Of a DNA stretch of 58,139 bases, positions 19,522 through 28,013 are shown piece after piece. The notes below the pieces were generated by a model. The model worked only from the letters and a program-made list of their open reading frames with translations, had not been told where the DNA came from and ran no database searches. The DNA is from Streptococcus mitis. GTDB lineage: Bacteria; Bacillota; Bacilli; Lactobacillales; Streptococcaceae. Location of the stretch: the NCBI RefSeq assembly GCF_946190065.1, contig NZ_CAMHZD010000014.1, forward strand, positions 1 through 58,139. The letters are read 5' to 3'. Each line of letters opens with the position of its first letter. Position 1 is the first letter of the stretch. Made by a program: the position numbers and the translations under genes.

Positions 19522-19932
19522 TTAGGCGTTTTTGATAGTTTCAGCGACTTGAGCAAGTTTGTCAAAGTCTGGTTCGTGGGCGATAAAATCAATCTTGAGA
19601 TCATCGTCCGCACTGTAGCGAGGCACGAGGTGAACGTGGGTATGAAAGACGGTTTGACCAGCGACTTCTTCACAGTTGGCAATGATATTCATACCAGCAG
19701 CCTTGGTAGCTTTCATGACTTTTTGAGCTACTTTTGGTACTTGGGCAAAGAGTTGGCTGGCGCTAGAAGCGTCCATTTCCAAAAGATTGCGATAGTGTTC
19801 TTTGGGTACGACCAAGGTGTGTCCTGGTGTCACTTGAGAGATATCAAGAAAGGCAAGAACCTGTTCATCTTCGTATACTTTTGAAGCAGGAATTTCCCCT
19901 GCAATGATTTTACAAAAAATGCAATCTGACAT
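19522..19932 (-). CDS. hit: HIT family hydrolase
   Basis: Nucleotide phosphoramidate or dinucleotide hydrolase of the histidine-triad (HINT-like) family, 136 residues. The triad HTHVHLV spans residues 97-103, and an N-terminal CIFC pair may bind zinc. It is found next to the EcsAB-type transporter genes in many Firmicutes, divergently placed as here. The physiological substrate is not known. Confidence 0.88.
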   Translation of the reverse strand: MSDCIFCKIIAGEIPASKVYEDEQVLAFLDISQVTPGHTLVVPKEHYRNLLEMDASSASQLFAQVPKVAQKVMKATKAAGMNIIANCEEVAGQTVFHTHVHLVPRYSADDDLKIDFIAHEPDFDKLAQVAETIKNA

Positions 19933-19959
19933 AAAATCTACCTCTACTGTATTGAATTT

Positions 19960-19968
19960 TGATATAAT
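19960..19968 (+). promoter_or_regulatory. Extended -10 promoter of the ABC transporter genes
   Basis: TGATATAAT, a perfect extended -10, about 30 bases before the ecsA-like ATG and within the divergent region to the HIT gene. Confidence 0.65.
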
Positions 19969-19999
19969 ATAGCTACATTATACCAGATTTGGAGAAAAT

Positions 20000-20731
20000 A
20001 TGTTAGAAATTAAAAACCTGACAGGTGGCTATGTTCATGTCCCTGTCTTGAAAGATGTGTCCTTTACTGTTGAAAGTGGGCAGTTGGTCGGTTTGATCGG
20101 TCTCAATGGTGCTGGGAAATCGACGACGATCAATGAGATTATCGGTCTGTTGACACCTTATAGTGGTTCTATCAATATCAATGGCTTGACACTGCAAGAA
20201 GATGCAACGAGCTACCGCAAGCAGATTGGCTACATTCCTGAGACGCCTAGTCTGTATGAGGAATTGACCCTCAGAGAACATATCGAAACGGTTGCTATGG
20301 CGTATGGTATTGAGCAAAAAGTGGCTTTTGAGCGAGTGGAACCTTTGTTGAAAATGTTCCGTCTAGATCAGAAATTAGACTGGTTTCCTGTTCATTTTTC
20401 AAAAGGGATGAAGCAGAAGGTCATGATTATCTGTGCTTTTGTGGTGGATCCGAGTCTTTTTATCGTGGATGAGCCTTTCCTTGGTCTTGACCCGCTGGCT
20501 ATTGCGGACTTGATTCAGCTTTTGGAAGTGGAAAAGCAAAAAGGCAAGTCTATTCTCATGAGTACCCACGTGCTGGATTCGGCGGAGAAGATGTGTGATG
20601 CCTTTGTCATTCTTCACAAGGGAGAGGTGCGTGCTAAGGGAAATCTCCTGCAACTGCGCGAATCCTTTGACATGCCTGAGGCTAGTTTGAATGATATTTA
20701 CTTGGCTCTGACCAAAGAGGAGGAGCTATGA
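20000..20731 (+). CDS. ABC transporter ATPase, EcsA-like
   Basis: ATP-binding subunit of 243 residues. Walker A is LNGAGKST near residues 36-43, the signature region is HFSKGMKQKVM (a degenerate LSGGQ, as in EcsA) and Walker B is LFIVDEPFLGLDP. The Ecs transporter of Firmicutes affects exoprotein secretion, membrane proteolysis and competence; the substrate is unresolved. The stop overlaps the next gene by 4 bases (ATGA). Confidence 0.85.
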   Translation: MLEIKNLTGGYVHVPVLKDVSFTVESGQLVGLIGLNGAGKSTTINEIIGLLTPYSGSININGLTLQEDATSYRKQIGYIPETPSLYEELTLREHIETVAMAYGIEQKVAFERVEPLLKMFRLDQKLDWFPVHFSKGMKQKVMIICAFVVDPSLFIVDEPFLGLDPLAIADLIQLLEVEKQKGKSILMSTHVLDSAEKMCDAFVILHKGEVRAKGNLLQLRESFDMPEASLNDIYLALTKEEEL

Positions 20732-21777
20732 AAGACTTGTTTTTAAAGAGAAAGCAGGCTTTTCGTAAGGAGTGTCTTGGTTATCTGCGCTATGTTCTCA
20801 ATGACCACTTTGTCTTGTTCCTGCTTGTTCTGCTGGGATTTTTAGCCTACCAGTACAGTCAACTCTTGCAACATTTTCCTGAAAATCATTGGCCTATCCT
20901 TTTATTTGTAGGAATTACGTCTGTTTTACTTTTTCTCTGGGGTGGAATTGCCACTTATATGGAGGCTCCAGACAAGCTCTTTCTCTTAGTTGGAGAAGAG
21001 GAAATCAAGCTCCATCTCAAGCGTCAAACTGGCATTTCCCTAGTCTTTTGGCTCTTTGTCCAAACCCTTTTCTTGCTTTTATTTGCGCCTTTATTTTTAG
21101 CCATGGGTTATGGCTTGCCAGTTTTTCTGGTCTATGTGCTTTTATTTGGGGTAGGAAAATATTTCCTCTTTCGTCAAAAGGCCAGCAAATTTTTTACAGA
21201 AACTGGACTGGACTGGGACTATGTCATTTCCCAAGAAAGCAAGCGTAAGCAAGTTTTGCTTCGTTTCTTTGCCCTCTTTACGCAGGTAAAGGGAATTTCA
21301 AACAGCGTCAAGCGTCGTGCCTATCTGGACTTTATCCTAAAGGCTGTTCAGAAGGTTCCTGGGAAGATTTGGCAAAATCTCTATCTGCGTTCTTATCTGC
21401 GAAATGGAGACCTCTTTGCCCTCAGTCTCCGTCTTCTCTTGCTTTCCATACTGGCGCAGGTCTTTATCGAGCAAGCTTGGATTGCGACAGCAGTGGTGGT
21501 TCTCTTTAACTATCTCTTGCTCTTCCAGTTGCTGGCCCTCTATCATGCCTTTGACTACCAGTATTTGACCCAACTCTTTCCACTGGACAAGGGGCAAAAA
21601 GAAAAAGGCTTGCAGGCGGTAGTCCGAGGATTGACCAGTTTGGTCTTAGTAGTGGAATTAGTTGTTGGGTTGATCACCTTCCAAGAAAAACTAGCCCTTC
21701 TAGCCTTACTGGGAGCTGGTTTGGTTTTACTAGTCTTGTACCTACCTTATCAGGTCAAACGTCAGATGCAGGACTAA
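20728..21777 (+). CDS. ABC transporter permease, EcsB-like
   Basis: A 349-residue membrane protein with about six hydrophobic segments and a basic N-terminus, matching the EcsB family in length and pattern. It is translationally coupled to the ATPase gene upstream and would form the membrane part of the same exporter. It ends before a bidirectional terminator shared with blpT. Confidence 0.82.
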   Translation: MKDLFLKRKQAFRKECLGYLRYVLNDHFVLFLLVLLGFLAYQYSQLLQHFPENHWPILLFVGITSVLLFLWGGIATYMEAPDKLFLLVGEEEIKLHLKRQTGISLVFWLFVQTLFLLLFAPLFLAMGYGLPVFLVYVLLFGVGKYFLFRQKASKFFTETGLDWDYVISQESKRKQVLLRFFALFTQVKGISNSVKRRAYLDFILKAVQKVPGKIWQNLYLRSYLRNGDLFALSLRLLLLSILAQVFIEQAWIATAVVVLFNYLLLFQLLALYHAFDYQYLTQLFPLDKGQKEKGLQAVVRGLTSLVLVVELVVGLITFQEKLALLALLGAGLVLLVLYLPYQVKRQMQD

Positions 21778-21797
21778 CATTGCCTATATGACACTAA

Positions 21798-21833
21798 AAA
21801 AGAAGTTGAGTTCAGTTTGTCTCAGCTTCTTTT
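21798..21833. terminator. Bidirectional terminator between ecsB-like gene and blpT
   Basis: AAAAGAAGTTGAG pairs with CTCAGCTTCTTTT (one G-U pair) around a 10-base loop. The second arm ends just before the blpT stop. Confidence 0.8.
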
Positions 21834-21837
21834 ATTT

Positions 21838-22167
21838 CTACAGGATAATGGTTGGTCCGTAGAGACTCAACTTGGTCTTGACTTGGTCAAAGTGGAAGCG
21901 GTCATAGGCCCGCCAAGCGTCGCGAGTAGGAGCATCTGGATTGAGGGCGCTGAGTCCCATGAGGAGACTGGAAGTCTGGTAAAATTTTTCCAGTTCAATC
22001 AAGACTCGATTATCCACTGTTTCAGCCTTGGCTAGAAAGCCAAGAATAGAGTTTAATTGCTCCTGAAAGCGGACGTCGTCAGCGCTTGCCTGTTTACATG
22101 CTTGGTAGGCTTTGTTTAAGTCAGTAATCAAAGCCTGAGCTCTTTTGATAGGGTCTGCATCTGTCAT
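21838..22167 (-). CDS. blpT: BlpT-like protein
   Basis: A 109-residue soluble helical protein without signal or membrane segment. From memory it closely matches pneumococcal BlpT (pattern IKRAQALITDLNKAYQACKQASADD and a C-terminal LSLYGPTIIL), which marks the left edge of the blp locus and has no established function. It is divergent from blpR, sharing a 295-base control region. The expected next gene, blpS, is missing here. Confidence 0.75.
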   Translation of the reverse strand: MTDADPIKRAQALITDLNKAYQACKQASADDVRFQEQLNSILGFLAKAETVDNRVLIELEKFYQTSSLLMGLSALNPDAPTRDAWRAYDRFHFDQVKTKLSLYGPTIIL

Positions 22168-22283
22168 GAAAATTCCTCCTTTAATCTGGGTGCTAGTCTT
22201 GATTCTAGCAATTGTATTTTGATACTGTCAGTTTATCACATTTATCTCCTTTTTTATCTACAAATCTTTAATTGTTATTGAAA

Positions 22284-22368
22284 TTTCCTGAATGGTACTG
22301 TTAAGATTTTATGATAAAATAGTGATAAGATTATCATGCTTATTTGAGGAACAAGACACATTTCAGGA
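22284..22368. promoter_or_regulatory. Candidate BlpR-binding region between blpT and blpR
   Basis: ACCATTCAGGAAA (minus strand, 22296-22284) and ACATTTCAGGA (plus strand, 22358-22368) resemble the ACCATTCAGG-type half sites bound by Blp/Com LytTR regulators. A possible -10 (TAAAAT, 22315-22320) lies between them. The motif is recalled from the family, and spacing between proper direct repeats was not established. Confidence 0.35.
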
Positions 22369-22462
22369 GCGTTAAAGGCCTGTTTAAGATTTGGTGGGCT
22401 TGTGTCAGAGTATTTTTGCTATTCTCTTTTTAGGAAGAAATCGAAACAAGGAGAGTAAGAAG

Positions 22463-23200
22463 ATGAGAATATTTGTTTTAGAAGATGATTTTTCCCAACA
22501 GACTAGGATTGAAACGACGATTGAGAAACTCTTGAAAGAACATCATATCACTCCCAGCTCTTTTGCGGTCTTTGGCAAGCCAGACCAACTGCTGGCAGAG
22601 GTGCATGAGAAGGGGGCGCATCAACTATTCTTTTTGGATATTGAGATTCGAAATGAGGAGATGAAAGGTCTAGAGGTGGCTAGAAAGATTCGGGATCGGG
22701 ATCCTTATGCCCTGATTGTCTTTGTGACGACTCACTCGGAGTTTATGCCCCTGTCCTTTCGCTACCAAGTGTCTGCTTTGGACTATATTGATAAGGCTTT
22801 GTCAGCAGAGGAGTTTGAATCTCGGATCGAGACAGCCCTCCTCTATGCCAATAGTCAAGATAGTAAGAGTCTGGCGGAAGATTGCTTTTACTTTAAATCA
22901 AAATTTGCCCAATTCCAGTATCCTTTTAAAGAGGTTTACTATCTCGAAACGTCGCCCAGAGCCCATCGTGTTATTCTCTATACCAAGACAGACAGGCTGG
23001 AATTTACAGCGAGTTTAGAGGAGGTTTTCAAGCAGGAGCCCCGTCTCTTGCAGTGCCATCGCTCTTTTCTCATCAATCCTGCCAATGTGGTTCGTTTGGA
23101 TAAGAAAGAAAAACTTCTTTACTTTCCCAATGGTGGAAGCTGTATGATAGCGCGTTATAAGGTCAGGGAAGTATCTGAGGCTATCAATAACTTGCATTGA
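22463..23200 (+). CDS. blpR: Blp response regulator BlpR (LytTR family)
   Basis: Activates bacteriocin genes when phosphorylated by BlpH. The 245-residue protein has a receiver domain (acidic pocket E7-D8-D9, phosphoacceptor D59 in FFLDIEI) and a C-terminal LytTR DNA-binding domain (YYLETSPRAHRVILYT ... LLQCHRSFLINPANV). AAGGAGAG before the Met at 22463 decides the start; the frame opens earlier at 22391 without support. It is followed by blpH after 13 bases. Confidence 0.9.
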   Translation: MRIFVLEDDFSQQTRIETTIEKLLKEHHITPSSFAVFGKPDQLLAEVHEKGAHQLFFLDIEIRNEEMKGLEVARKIRDRDPYALIVFVTTHSEFMPLSFRYQVSALDYIDKALSAEEFESRIETALLYANSQDSKSLAEDCFYFKSKFAQFQYPFKEVYYLETSPRAHRVILYTKTDRLEFTASLEEVFKQEPRLLQCHRSFLINPANVVRLDKKEKLLYFPNGGSCMIARYKVREVSEAINNLH

Positions 23201-23213
23201 GTTAGGAGAACTT

Positions 23214-24563
23214 ATGTATAATATTTGGGTTATATTGTATACACTTGTTACTCAGGGACTAGAAATTGTCATTTTCTTTAAGGTGGATGGAATTGGTCTC
23301 ACTTTTGAGAGAATTTTTAAGGCTTTTCTTTTTAAGATACTATTGGCCTTTGTTTTTGTAATGATTAGCTATATAGTAGGAAATCATTACCTATCTTATT
23401 TTATGGAACCCTTGTACGGTATAGGCTTGTCTTTCTTATTGTTAAGAGGGCTTCCTAAAAAACTCCTTTTCTTTTATGGTCTCTTTCCAATGATATTGGT
23501 GAATCTCTTTTATAGAGGTATTTCTTATTTTGTACTTCCATTTTTGGGACAAGGGCAAGTATATAATGACTACTCATTTACTGGGTTATGTATAATAATT
23601 TTCAATTTCTTCATTTCTCTAGCCTTTTTGAAATGGTTAGACTATGATTTCACTAATTTGAGAAAGGAGATTCTAGATAAAGGTTTTCAAAAGTCTCTGA
23701 CTACGATTAACTGGATAATGGGGGCTTACTATCTAGTCATGGAAAATCTATCTTTCTTTGAATATGAACAAGGTATTCAATCAACGACTGTTCGCCATCT
23801 CATCCTAGTGTTTTACCTACTCTTTTTTATGGGGGTTATCAAGAAGCTGGATACCTACTTGAAGGACAAACTTCATGAGAGATTGGACCAAGAGCAGGCC
23901 TTGCGCTACAGAGATATGGAACGCTATAGTCGGCATATAGAGGAACTTTACAAGGAAGTACGGAGCTTTCGCCATGACTACACCAACCTCTTGACCAGTT
24001 TACGTCTGGGCATTGAAGAGGAGGATATGGAGCAGATAAAAGAGGTCTACGACTCCGTCTTAAAGGATTCTAGTGAAAAATTGCAGGACAATAAATATGA
24101 CCTTGGACGATTGGTGAATATTCGTGATAAAGCCCTCAAAAGTCTTCTAGCAGGAAAATTTCTAAAAGCCAGAGATAAGAACATTGTCTTTAATGTCGAA
24201 GTTCCAGAGGAGATTCAGGTAGAGGGGATGAGCCTACTTGATTTTCTAACCATTGTGTCTATCCTTTGTGACAATGCTATTGAAGCCAGTGCAGAGGCCA
24301 GTCAACCTCACGTTTCAATCGCCTTTTTAAAAAATGGAGCACAGGAGACCTTTATCATTGAAAACTCCATCAAAGAAGAGGGCATCGATATTTCTGAAAT
24401 TTTCTCCTTTGGAGCCAGTTCTAAAGGGGAGGAGAGAGGAGTTGGTCTCTATACCGTTATGAAAATTGTGGAAAGCCATCCTAATACCAGTCTAAATACC
24501 ACCTGTCAAAATCAAGTCTTTCGTCAGGTTTTAACAGTTCACTCGATGTCAGTCGATGATTAG
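23214..24563 (+). CDS. blpH: Blp sensor histidine kinase BlpH
   Basis: Membrane kinase of the HPK10 class that senses the BlpC peptide. The 449-residue protein has six to seven N-terminal membrane segments (the peptide sensor), then a cytosolic kinase with the phospho-His in RSFRHDYTNLL (about H254), the N-box DNAIEASAEA and the G-box region SSKGEERGVGLYTV. Length is that of an intact BlpH. No blpC pheromone gene is present downstream, so the peptide it answers to must be inferred. Confidence 0.9.
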   Translation: MYNIWVILYTLVTQGLEIVIFFKVDGIGLTFERIFKAFLFKILLAFVFVMISYIVGNHYLSYFMEPLYGIGLSFLLLRGLPKKLLFFYGLFPMILVNLFYRGISYFVLPFLGQGQVYNDYSFTGLCIIIFNFFISLAFLKWLDYDFTNLRKEILDKGFQKSLTTINWIMGAYYLVMENLSFFEYEQGIQSTTVRHLILVFYLLFFMGVIKKLDTYLKDKLHERLDQEQALRYRDMERYSRHIEELYKEVRSFRHDYTNLLTSLRLGIEEEDMEQIKEVYDSVLKDSSEKLQDNKYDLGRLVNIRDKALKSLLAGKFLKARDKNIVFNVEVPEEIQVEGMSLLDFLTIVSILCDNAIEASAEASQPHVSIAFLKNGAQETFIIENSIKEEGIDISEIFSFGASSKGEERGVGLYTVMKIVESHPNTSLNTTCQNQVFRQVLTVHSMSVDD

Positions 24564-24631
24564 AAGATTTGTGGAAAGAAGTACCGCCTGTAGTCATCAA
24601 TTAAAATACTATAGTATGTGAGGTATATTAA

Positions 24632-24988
24632 ATGAATAAGAAATCATTTTTTATCATCTGTTCTACGTTGATTATAGCATCGAATCTTCTCATGATTTCC
24701 GTGGTGAATAAGGGAGAAGAAACGGGGAGTAATCTGTTTGTGATTGCTATAGCCTGTGTTATGTTACCATCCTTTTTATATGCGGTTGAGAACCGAATGG
24801 CTTCTTTAATTCGGACAGGGTCAGTAGCTCTACTCTTATTGACAGTATTGTCTTTAGTCCGTCTTGTCAACAGAATAGAGAGGACACCTGAAATTATCAA
24901 CATTATCATTACCCTCTTGGTTTTGGCAAGTGGGACAGCCTGTATCCTTGTTGCAATCATGAGAATCTATCAGAACAGACGGAAGTAA
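24632..24988 (+). CDS. Small membrane protein of unknown function in the blp locus
   Basis: A 118-residue protein with three to four hydrophobic segments and a basic end (RIYQNRRK). It lies 68 bases after blpH and ends before a strong terminator, in the place where pneumococcus has blpC/blpB/blpA. I do not recognise a family. An immunity or bacteriocin accessory role is possible from position only. Confidence 0.6.
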   Translation: MNKKSFFIICSTLIIASNLLMISVVNKGEETGSNLFVIAIACVMLPSFLYAVENRMASLIRTGSVALLLLTVLSLVRLVNRIERTPEIINIIITLLVLASGTACILVAIMRIYQNRRK

Positions 24989-25035
24989 GGCTGAATAGCT
25001 TTCGATGTATTTTCACATTGTTAAATTCCCCTAGT

Positions 25036-25065
25036 GCAAGTATGTTTTTCATGCTTGCTTTTTTT
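25036..25065 (+). terminator. Terminator after the blpRH unit
   Basis: GCAAGTATG, loop TTTTT, CATGCTTGC, then seven T. It separates regulatory genes from the bacteriocin/immunity unit. Confidence 0.85.
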
Positions 25066-25094
25066 AATTTTTTACAATTCAAGATGTTTTGATG

Positions 25095-25140
25095 ACCATT
25101 TATGATTTGAGTGATCCAAGGATAAAATGAGTGCTATACT
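25095..25140 (+). promoter_or_regulatory. Candidate BlpR-type promoter of the bacteriocin unit
   Basis: ACCATTTATG starts at 25095, 40 bases before a -10 TATACT (25135-25140), the distance at which LytTR regulators usually bind. A second repeat is only weakly visible. The leader to the first gene is about 115 bases, and nothing more was recognised in it. Confidence 0.35.
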
Positions 25141-25262
25141 AGCAGTGTAAAGGTTGTAGCAGAAAGTGAGATAAAACTCAAGTTAAGGAAGCGGGGGTCT
25201 TCGTTCGTGGAAGTAGTAAATTAGAAAAATATTTTATTAAGTAGTTGAAAAAGGGACAAACT

Positions 25263-25931
25263 ATGAAAAAATCGATTTCTATCTTAAAAAAAATAATTAC
25301 CTGCTTTTTACTTACTTTTGCCATTCAAGTTGTACCATTAACTGTTGTGAGACGTTTTTATGACGGAGTAATGGGAGATGTGTTCAGTGTTGGTTTCTTC
25401 CTTCTATCTTTCTTTATATGCTTAACTATTCTTGTATGTCTCATTAAGAGGTGGGGTGATAAGACTACTTTATATTGCTTACCAATCAAGTGGGTAGAAT
25501 TGAAATGGATTGTTCTTGCTTATCTGGTTAATCTGGTTTTAGTAGTTGGTTTTATATTTTTCACGACCGTTCTTGGAAAAGTCCATGATAATACAAGTTC
25601 TTTAAGCTTTTTTCAACATTTGGAAACAAGTGGTTTCTTGTACATAGTTCTATTCTGGTTGTCAACTACTTTCACTCAACCTCTTTTGGAGGAGATACTC
25701 TTTAGAGGAATCATTTTAGGAAGTTTAGAAAAATATTCTCCCATAGTTGCTATTATCCTTTCGGCTGTTCTTTTTGGATTTGCTCATGACGGAGAAATGC
25801 TCTCTCAACATCTAGTGTCAGGAATTGTATTAGGAATTCTCTATATAAAGCGGAGAAATCTATATTCCTGTGTAGTTGTACATGGTTTGATGAATGCTAC
25901 TGTCACCTGTCTCTTTTTTCTGGCTACTTAG
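25263..25931 (+). CDS. CPBP (CAAX/Abi) family intramembrane protease
   Basis: A 222-residue membrane protein. Motif 1 EEILFRG, motif 2 FGFAHDG with the His ligand, and motif 3 VVVHGLMNA are those of the CPBP glutamic intramembrane proteases often encoded beside bacteriocins, where they give self-immunity. The frame opens at a TTG (25245), but AAAGGGA precedes the ATG at 25263. It is the first gene after the candidate Blp promoter. Confidence 0.82.
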   Translation: MKKSISILKKIITCFLLTFAIQVVPLTVVRRFYDGVMGDVFSVGFFLLSFFICLTILVCLIKRWGDKTTLYCLPIKWVELKWIVLAYLVNLVLVVGFIFFTTVLGKVHDNTSSLSFFQHLETSGFLYIVLFWLSTTFTQPLLEEILFRGIILGSLEKYSPIVAIILSAVLFGFAHDGEMLSQHLVSGIVLGILYIKRRNLYSCVVVHGLMNATVTCLFFLAT

Positions 25932-25991
25932 GTTTTGAACCGATGAGTTTGTGTAGTTTTTCGTCTGATATTATATGAAAGGAGCAAAGAA

Positions 25992-26396
25992 ATGAAAACT
26001 TTTCTTGCTAAAAAACGGAACATCTTCCTTGCGAGATTGTTCCTAGGTCAGTTGCCTTTGCTTGTCTCTACTTATTTATTTCTATCTCGTCAGTTTTTAA
26101 ATTTTTCCTTGGTTTTCCAATTTCTTTTAGTGGTTATTAACTTGGCTTCTATTTTGGTCACTGTTTACCTCACTAGGGAAATGAGGATAAGAGAGTTTGA
26201 AGATGATGATTTGGTTAGTCCTAGAACCAATCAACTTATGTTTATTGGTTTGACAGGCTTTATGTCTATTATTTGTTTGTATAGAGGGATTACAGCAGGA
26301 GAATTCTATCAACAACTAATTGCCTATATTGGCGCTATTCTCTGCTTGATTATCATGCTTTTGCTCATGTGGGGCTTGAAGTATTATAAAAAGTAG
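25992..26396 (+). CDS. Small four-helix membrane protein, candidate immunity factor
   Basis: A 134-residue protein with four predicted membrane segments and a charged loop (REFEDDDLVSPRTN) in the middle, basic at both ends. A good AAGGAG site precedes it. It lies directly before the double-glycine bacteriocin gene, so immunity is a reasonable guess, but I do not recognise the family. Confidence 0.6.
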   Translation: MKTFLAKKRNIFLARLFLGQLPLLVSTYLFLSRQFLNFSLVFQFLLVVINLASILVTVYLTREMRIREFEDDDLVSPRTNQLMFIGLTGFMSIICLYRGITAGEFYQQLIAYIGAILCLIIMLLLMWGLKYYKK

Positions 26397-26416
26397 GGGC
26401 TAATGAAGTTTTTGTT

Positions 26417-26644
26417 ATGAATACAAAAACGATGTCACAATTTGAAATGATGGATACTGAGATGCTTGCGAAAGTTGAAGGAGGTTTCGGAGGTTGGGGA
26501 GATATGATTTCTGGTTTATTGGGTGGGCTAGCACTTTCTCCAACTTTGGACCAATTAAATGGTAAGTGGCCTATTATACATCTTTCAAAACCATGTGGTC
26601 CTTATGGTATAGGGGGAACTCCCAACTCATGTAATGGTATTTAA
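26417..26644 (+). CDS. Blp-type double-glycine bacteriocin precursor
   Basis: A 75-residue peptide. Residues 1-23 are a leader (MNTKTMSQFEMMDTEMLAKV then EGG) of the pneumocin type, cleaved after G22-G23 by a peptidase-containing ABC exporter. The 52-residue mature part begins FGGWGDMISGLLGGLAL, a Gly-rich helix, and ends with two cysteines (C60 and C72 of the precursor) in a Gly/Pro-rich tail, suggesting one disulfide. No exact known Blp peptide is recognised. The ribosome site is weak. The exporter genes blpAB are not in the window, so ComAB would be the likely exporter. Confidence 0.82.
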   Translation: MNTKTMSQFEMMDTEMLAKVEGGFGGWGDMISGLLGGLALSPTLDQLNGKWPIIHLSKPCGPYGIGGTPNSCNGI

Positions 26645-26658
26645 AAAGGATTGAAGCT

Positions 26659-26979
26659 ATGAAGGCAAAATATGGGAATCAAATTGTTGATGTTTGGGAA
26701 ATTGGTCAAGCAACTCCTAAACCAAGTTGGGTAGAGGAAGCTTTTCAAAAAAATTATATGGTTTGGTTGGATAATCATGTGCGCATTCTAATGGCAGGTC
26801 TTAACACTTCTCTCGCAACGAATATCAAGTTTGGTCTAGTTGGAACAGTTGGAGGAGGATTTGCTGGTTATGGGATGTATGTTCTTGGTTATCCAGGTGA
26901 TTATATAGATATCACCAATCATAGAGTTGTTTCTGCTAAAACATTTCACAAAAGTTATCAAATTTTAGAAAATGATTAG
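26659..26979 (+). CDS. Unknown protein with a PGDYI end and an internal Gly-rich hydrophobic segment
   Basis: A 106-residue protein, 14 bases after the bacteriocin gene with AAAAGGA before it. The N-terminus (YGNQIVDVWEIGQ) and the C-terminus (YPGDYIDITNHRVVSAKTFHKSY) recall the small PGDYG-like proteins common in phages. Between them lies a hydrophobic Gly-rich stretch (FGLVGTVGGGFAGYG) that looks like a bacteriocin or membrane helix. It could be an immunity protein or an unusual second peptide, but there is no double-glycine leader. Function unknown. Confidence 0.55.
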   Translation: MKAKYGNQIVDVWEIGQATPKPSWVEEAFQKNYMVWLDNHVRILMAGLNTSLATNIKFGLVGTVGGGFAGYGMYVLGYPGDYIDITNHRVVSAKTFHKSYQILEND

Positions 26980-27007
26980 ATATCATTTAATTGTAATGGA
27001 GAAAGCT

Positions 27008-27697
27008 ATGAAAAAACATCCTATTCTTTTCAAAGCGAGTGCAATTCTTTCTTATTTGTTTCTGTTTTTCGGACTGTTTTGGACAACCCGATTTTGGAGC
27101 AACTATTGGGAGTTCTCGTCTTGGGTAGGAAATCTTATCTGGATTCGAAACATCATCAGCCTTCTCTTTATCAGCTTGATGGTTTGGATTTTGGTCAGGT
27201 CGGGCCATGCTTATCTCTTTTGTATCCCTAGGAAAAAGTGGTTGAGCTATTCTGTTCTGACGGTGTTAGCCGCTGTTGTACTTATCTGCTTTAACTATCT
27301 GACAGCTAAACACGTTCAGGGGACAAACGAAGGTTGGAATTTGTTTATTGCCTATAGTGAGACCAATTTTGCGGAGTTTGGTGTTTACCTAACTTTAATC
27401 GTACTAGGGCCTCTGATGGAAGAATTGGTATGTAGAGGCCTGCTTCAACATGCCTTCTTTAAGAATTCGAGATGGGGGCTGGATCTTCTCTTTCCGTCAT
27501 TCTTATTTGCCTTGCCCCACTTTTCTAGCTTGCCAAGTCTCGCAGATATTTTTGTCTATACGGCAGTGGGTTGTCTATTTGCCTGTCTAACACGTTATAC
27601 GAAGAGTATCTATCCTTCTTATTCGATTCATATTGTTAATAATATCATCGCAAACTTACCATTTTTGCTCACTTTTCTACATAGAGTCTTGGGGTAA
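27008..27697 (+). CDS. blpY: BlpY-like CPBP family immunity protease
   Basis: A 229-residue membrane protein with CPBP motifs EELVCRGLLQHA, FALPHFSS and SIHIVNNI. Length and pattern agree, from memory, with pneumococcal BlpY, linked to bacteriocin immunity. The frame runs from 26972, overlapping the previous gene, but GGAG at 26998-27001 supports the Met at 27008. Confidence 0.82.
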   Translation: MKKHPILFKASAILSYLFLFFGLFWTTRFWSNYWEFSSWVGNLIWIRNIISLLFISLMVWILVRSGHAYLFCIPRKKWLSYSVLTVLAAVVLICFNYLTAKHVQGTNEGWNLFIAYSETNFAEFGVYLTLIVLGPLMEELVCRGLLQHAFFKNSRWGLDLLFPSFLFALPHFSSLPSLADIFVYTAVGCLFACLTRYTKSIYPSYSIHIVNNIIANLPFLLTFLHRVLG

Positions 27698-27738
27698 AAA
27701 AACAAAAGGTTTGCTTTTCAGCCATAGAGGAGGTCATC

Positions 27739-27987
27739 ATGTATAAACACTTATTTTTCCTAGATTCAAAAACCTTAGACTGGTTGACACCCTATATTCT
27801 AGTCTTGGCTTCTGACACCATTGCCTTTAATGTTTTTGTGCTAACCTTTGTATCTGTTGTGATTTTTTATTTTCTGAATCCCATGCTAGCTTTTATGGCT
27901 ATATTCATAGGGGCTGGCTATGTGGTCGGATTTTGGTTGCTAAAATGGTTTGTTTTGGAAAGGCTAGAGTTAAAGGATGAGTTGTAG
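27739..27987 (+). CDS. blpZ: BlpZ-like small membrane protein
   Basis: An 82-residue protein with two membrane segments (about 17-45 and 47-70) and a charged end. A strong GAGGAGGT site stands 6 bases before the ATG. It lies between blpY and pncP, as does pneumococcal blpZ, whose role is thought to be in immunity but is not proven. Confidence 0.75.
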   Translation: MYKHLFFLDSKTLDWLTPYILVLASDTIAFNVFVLTFVSVVIFYFLNPMLAFMAIFIGAGYVVGFWLLKWFVLERLELKDEL

Positions 27988-28013
27988 GGGAGTTTGTTGA
28001 GGAGGATAGTTTT

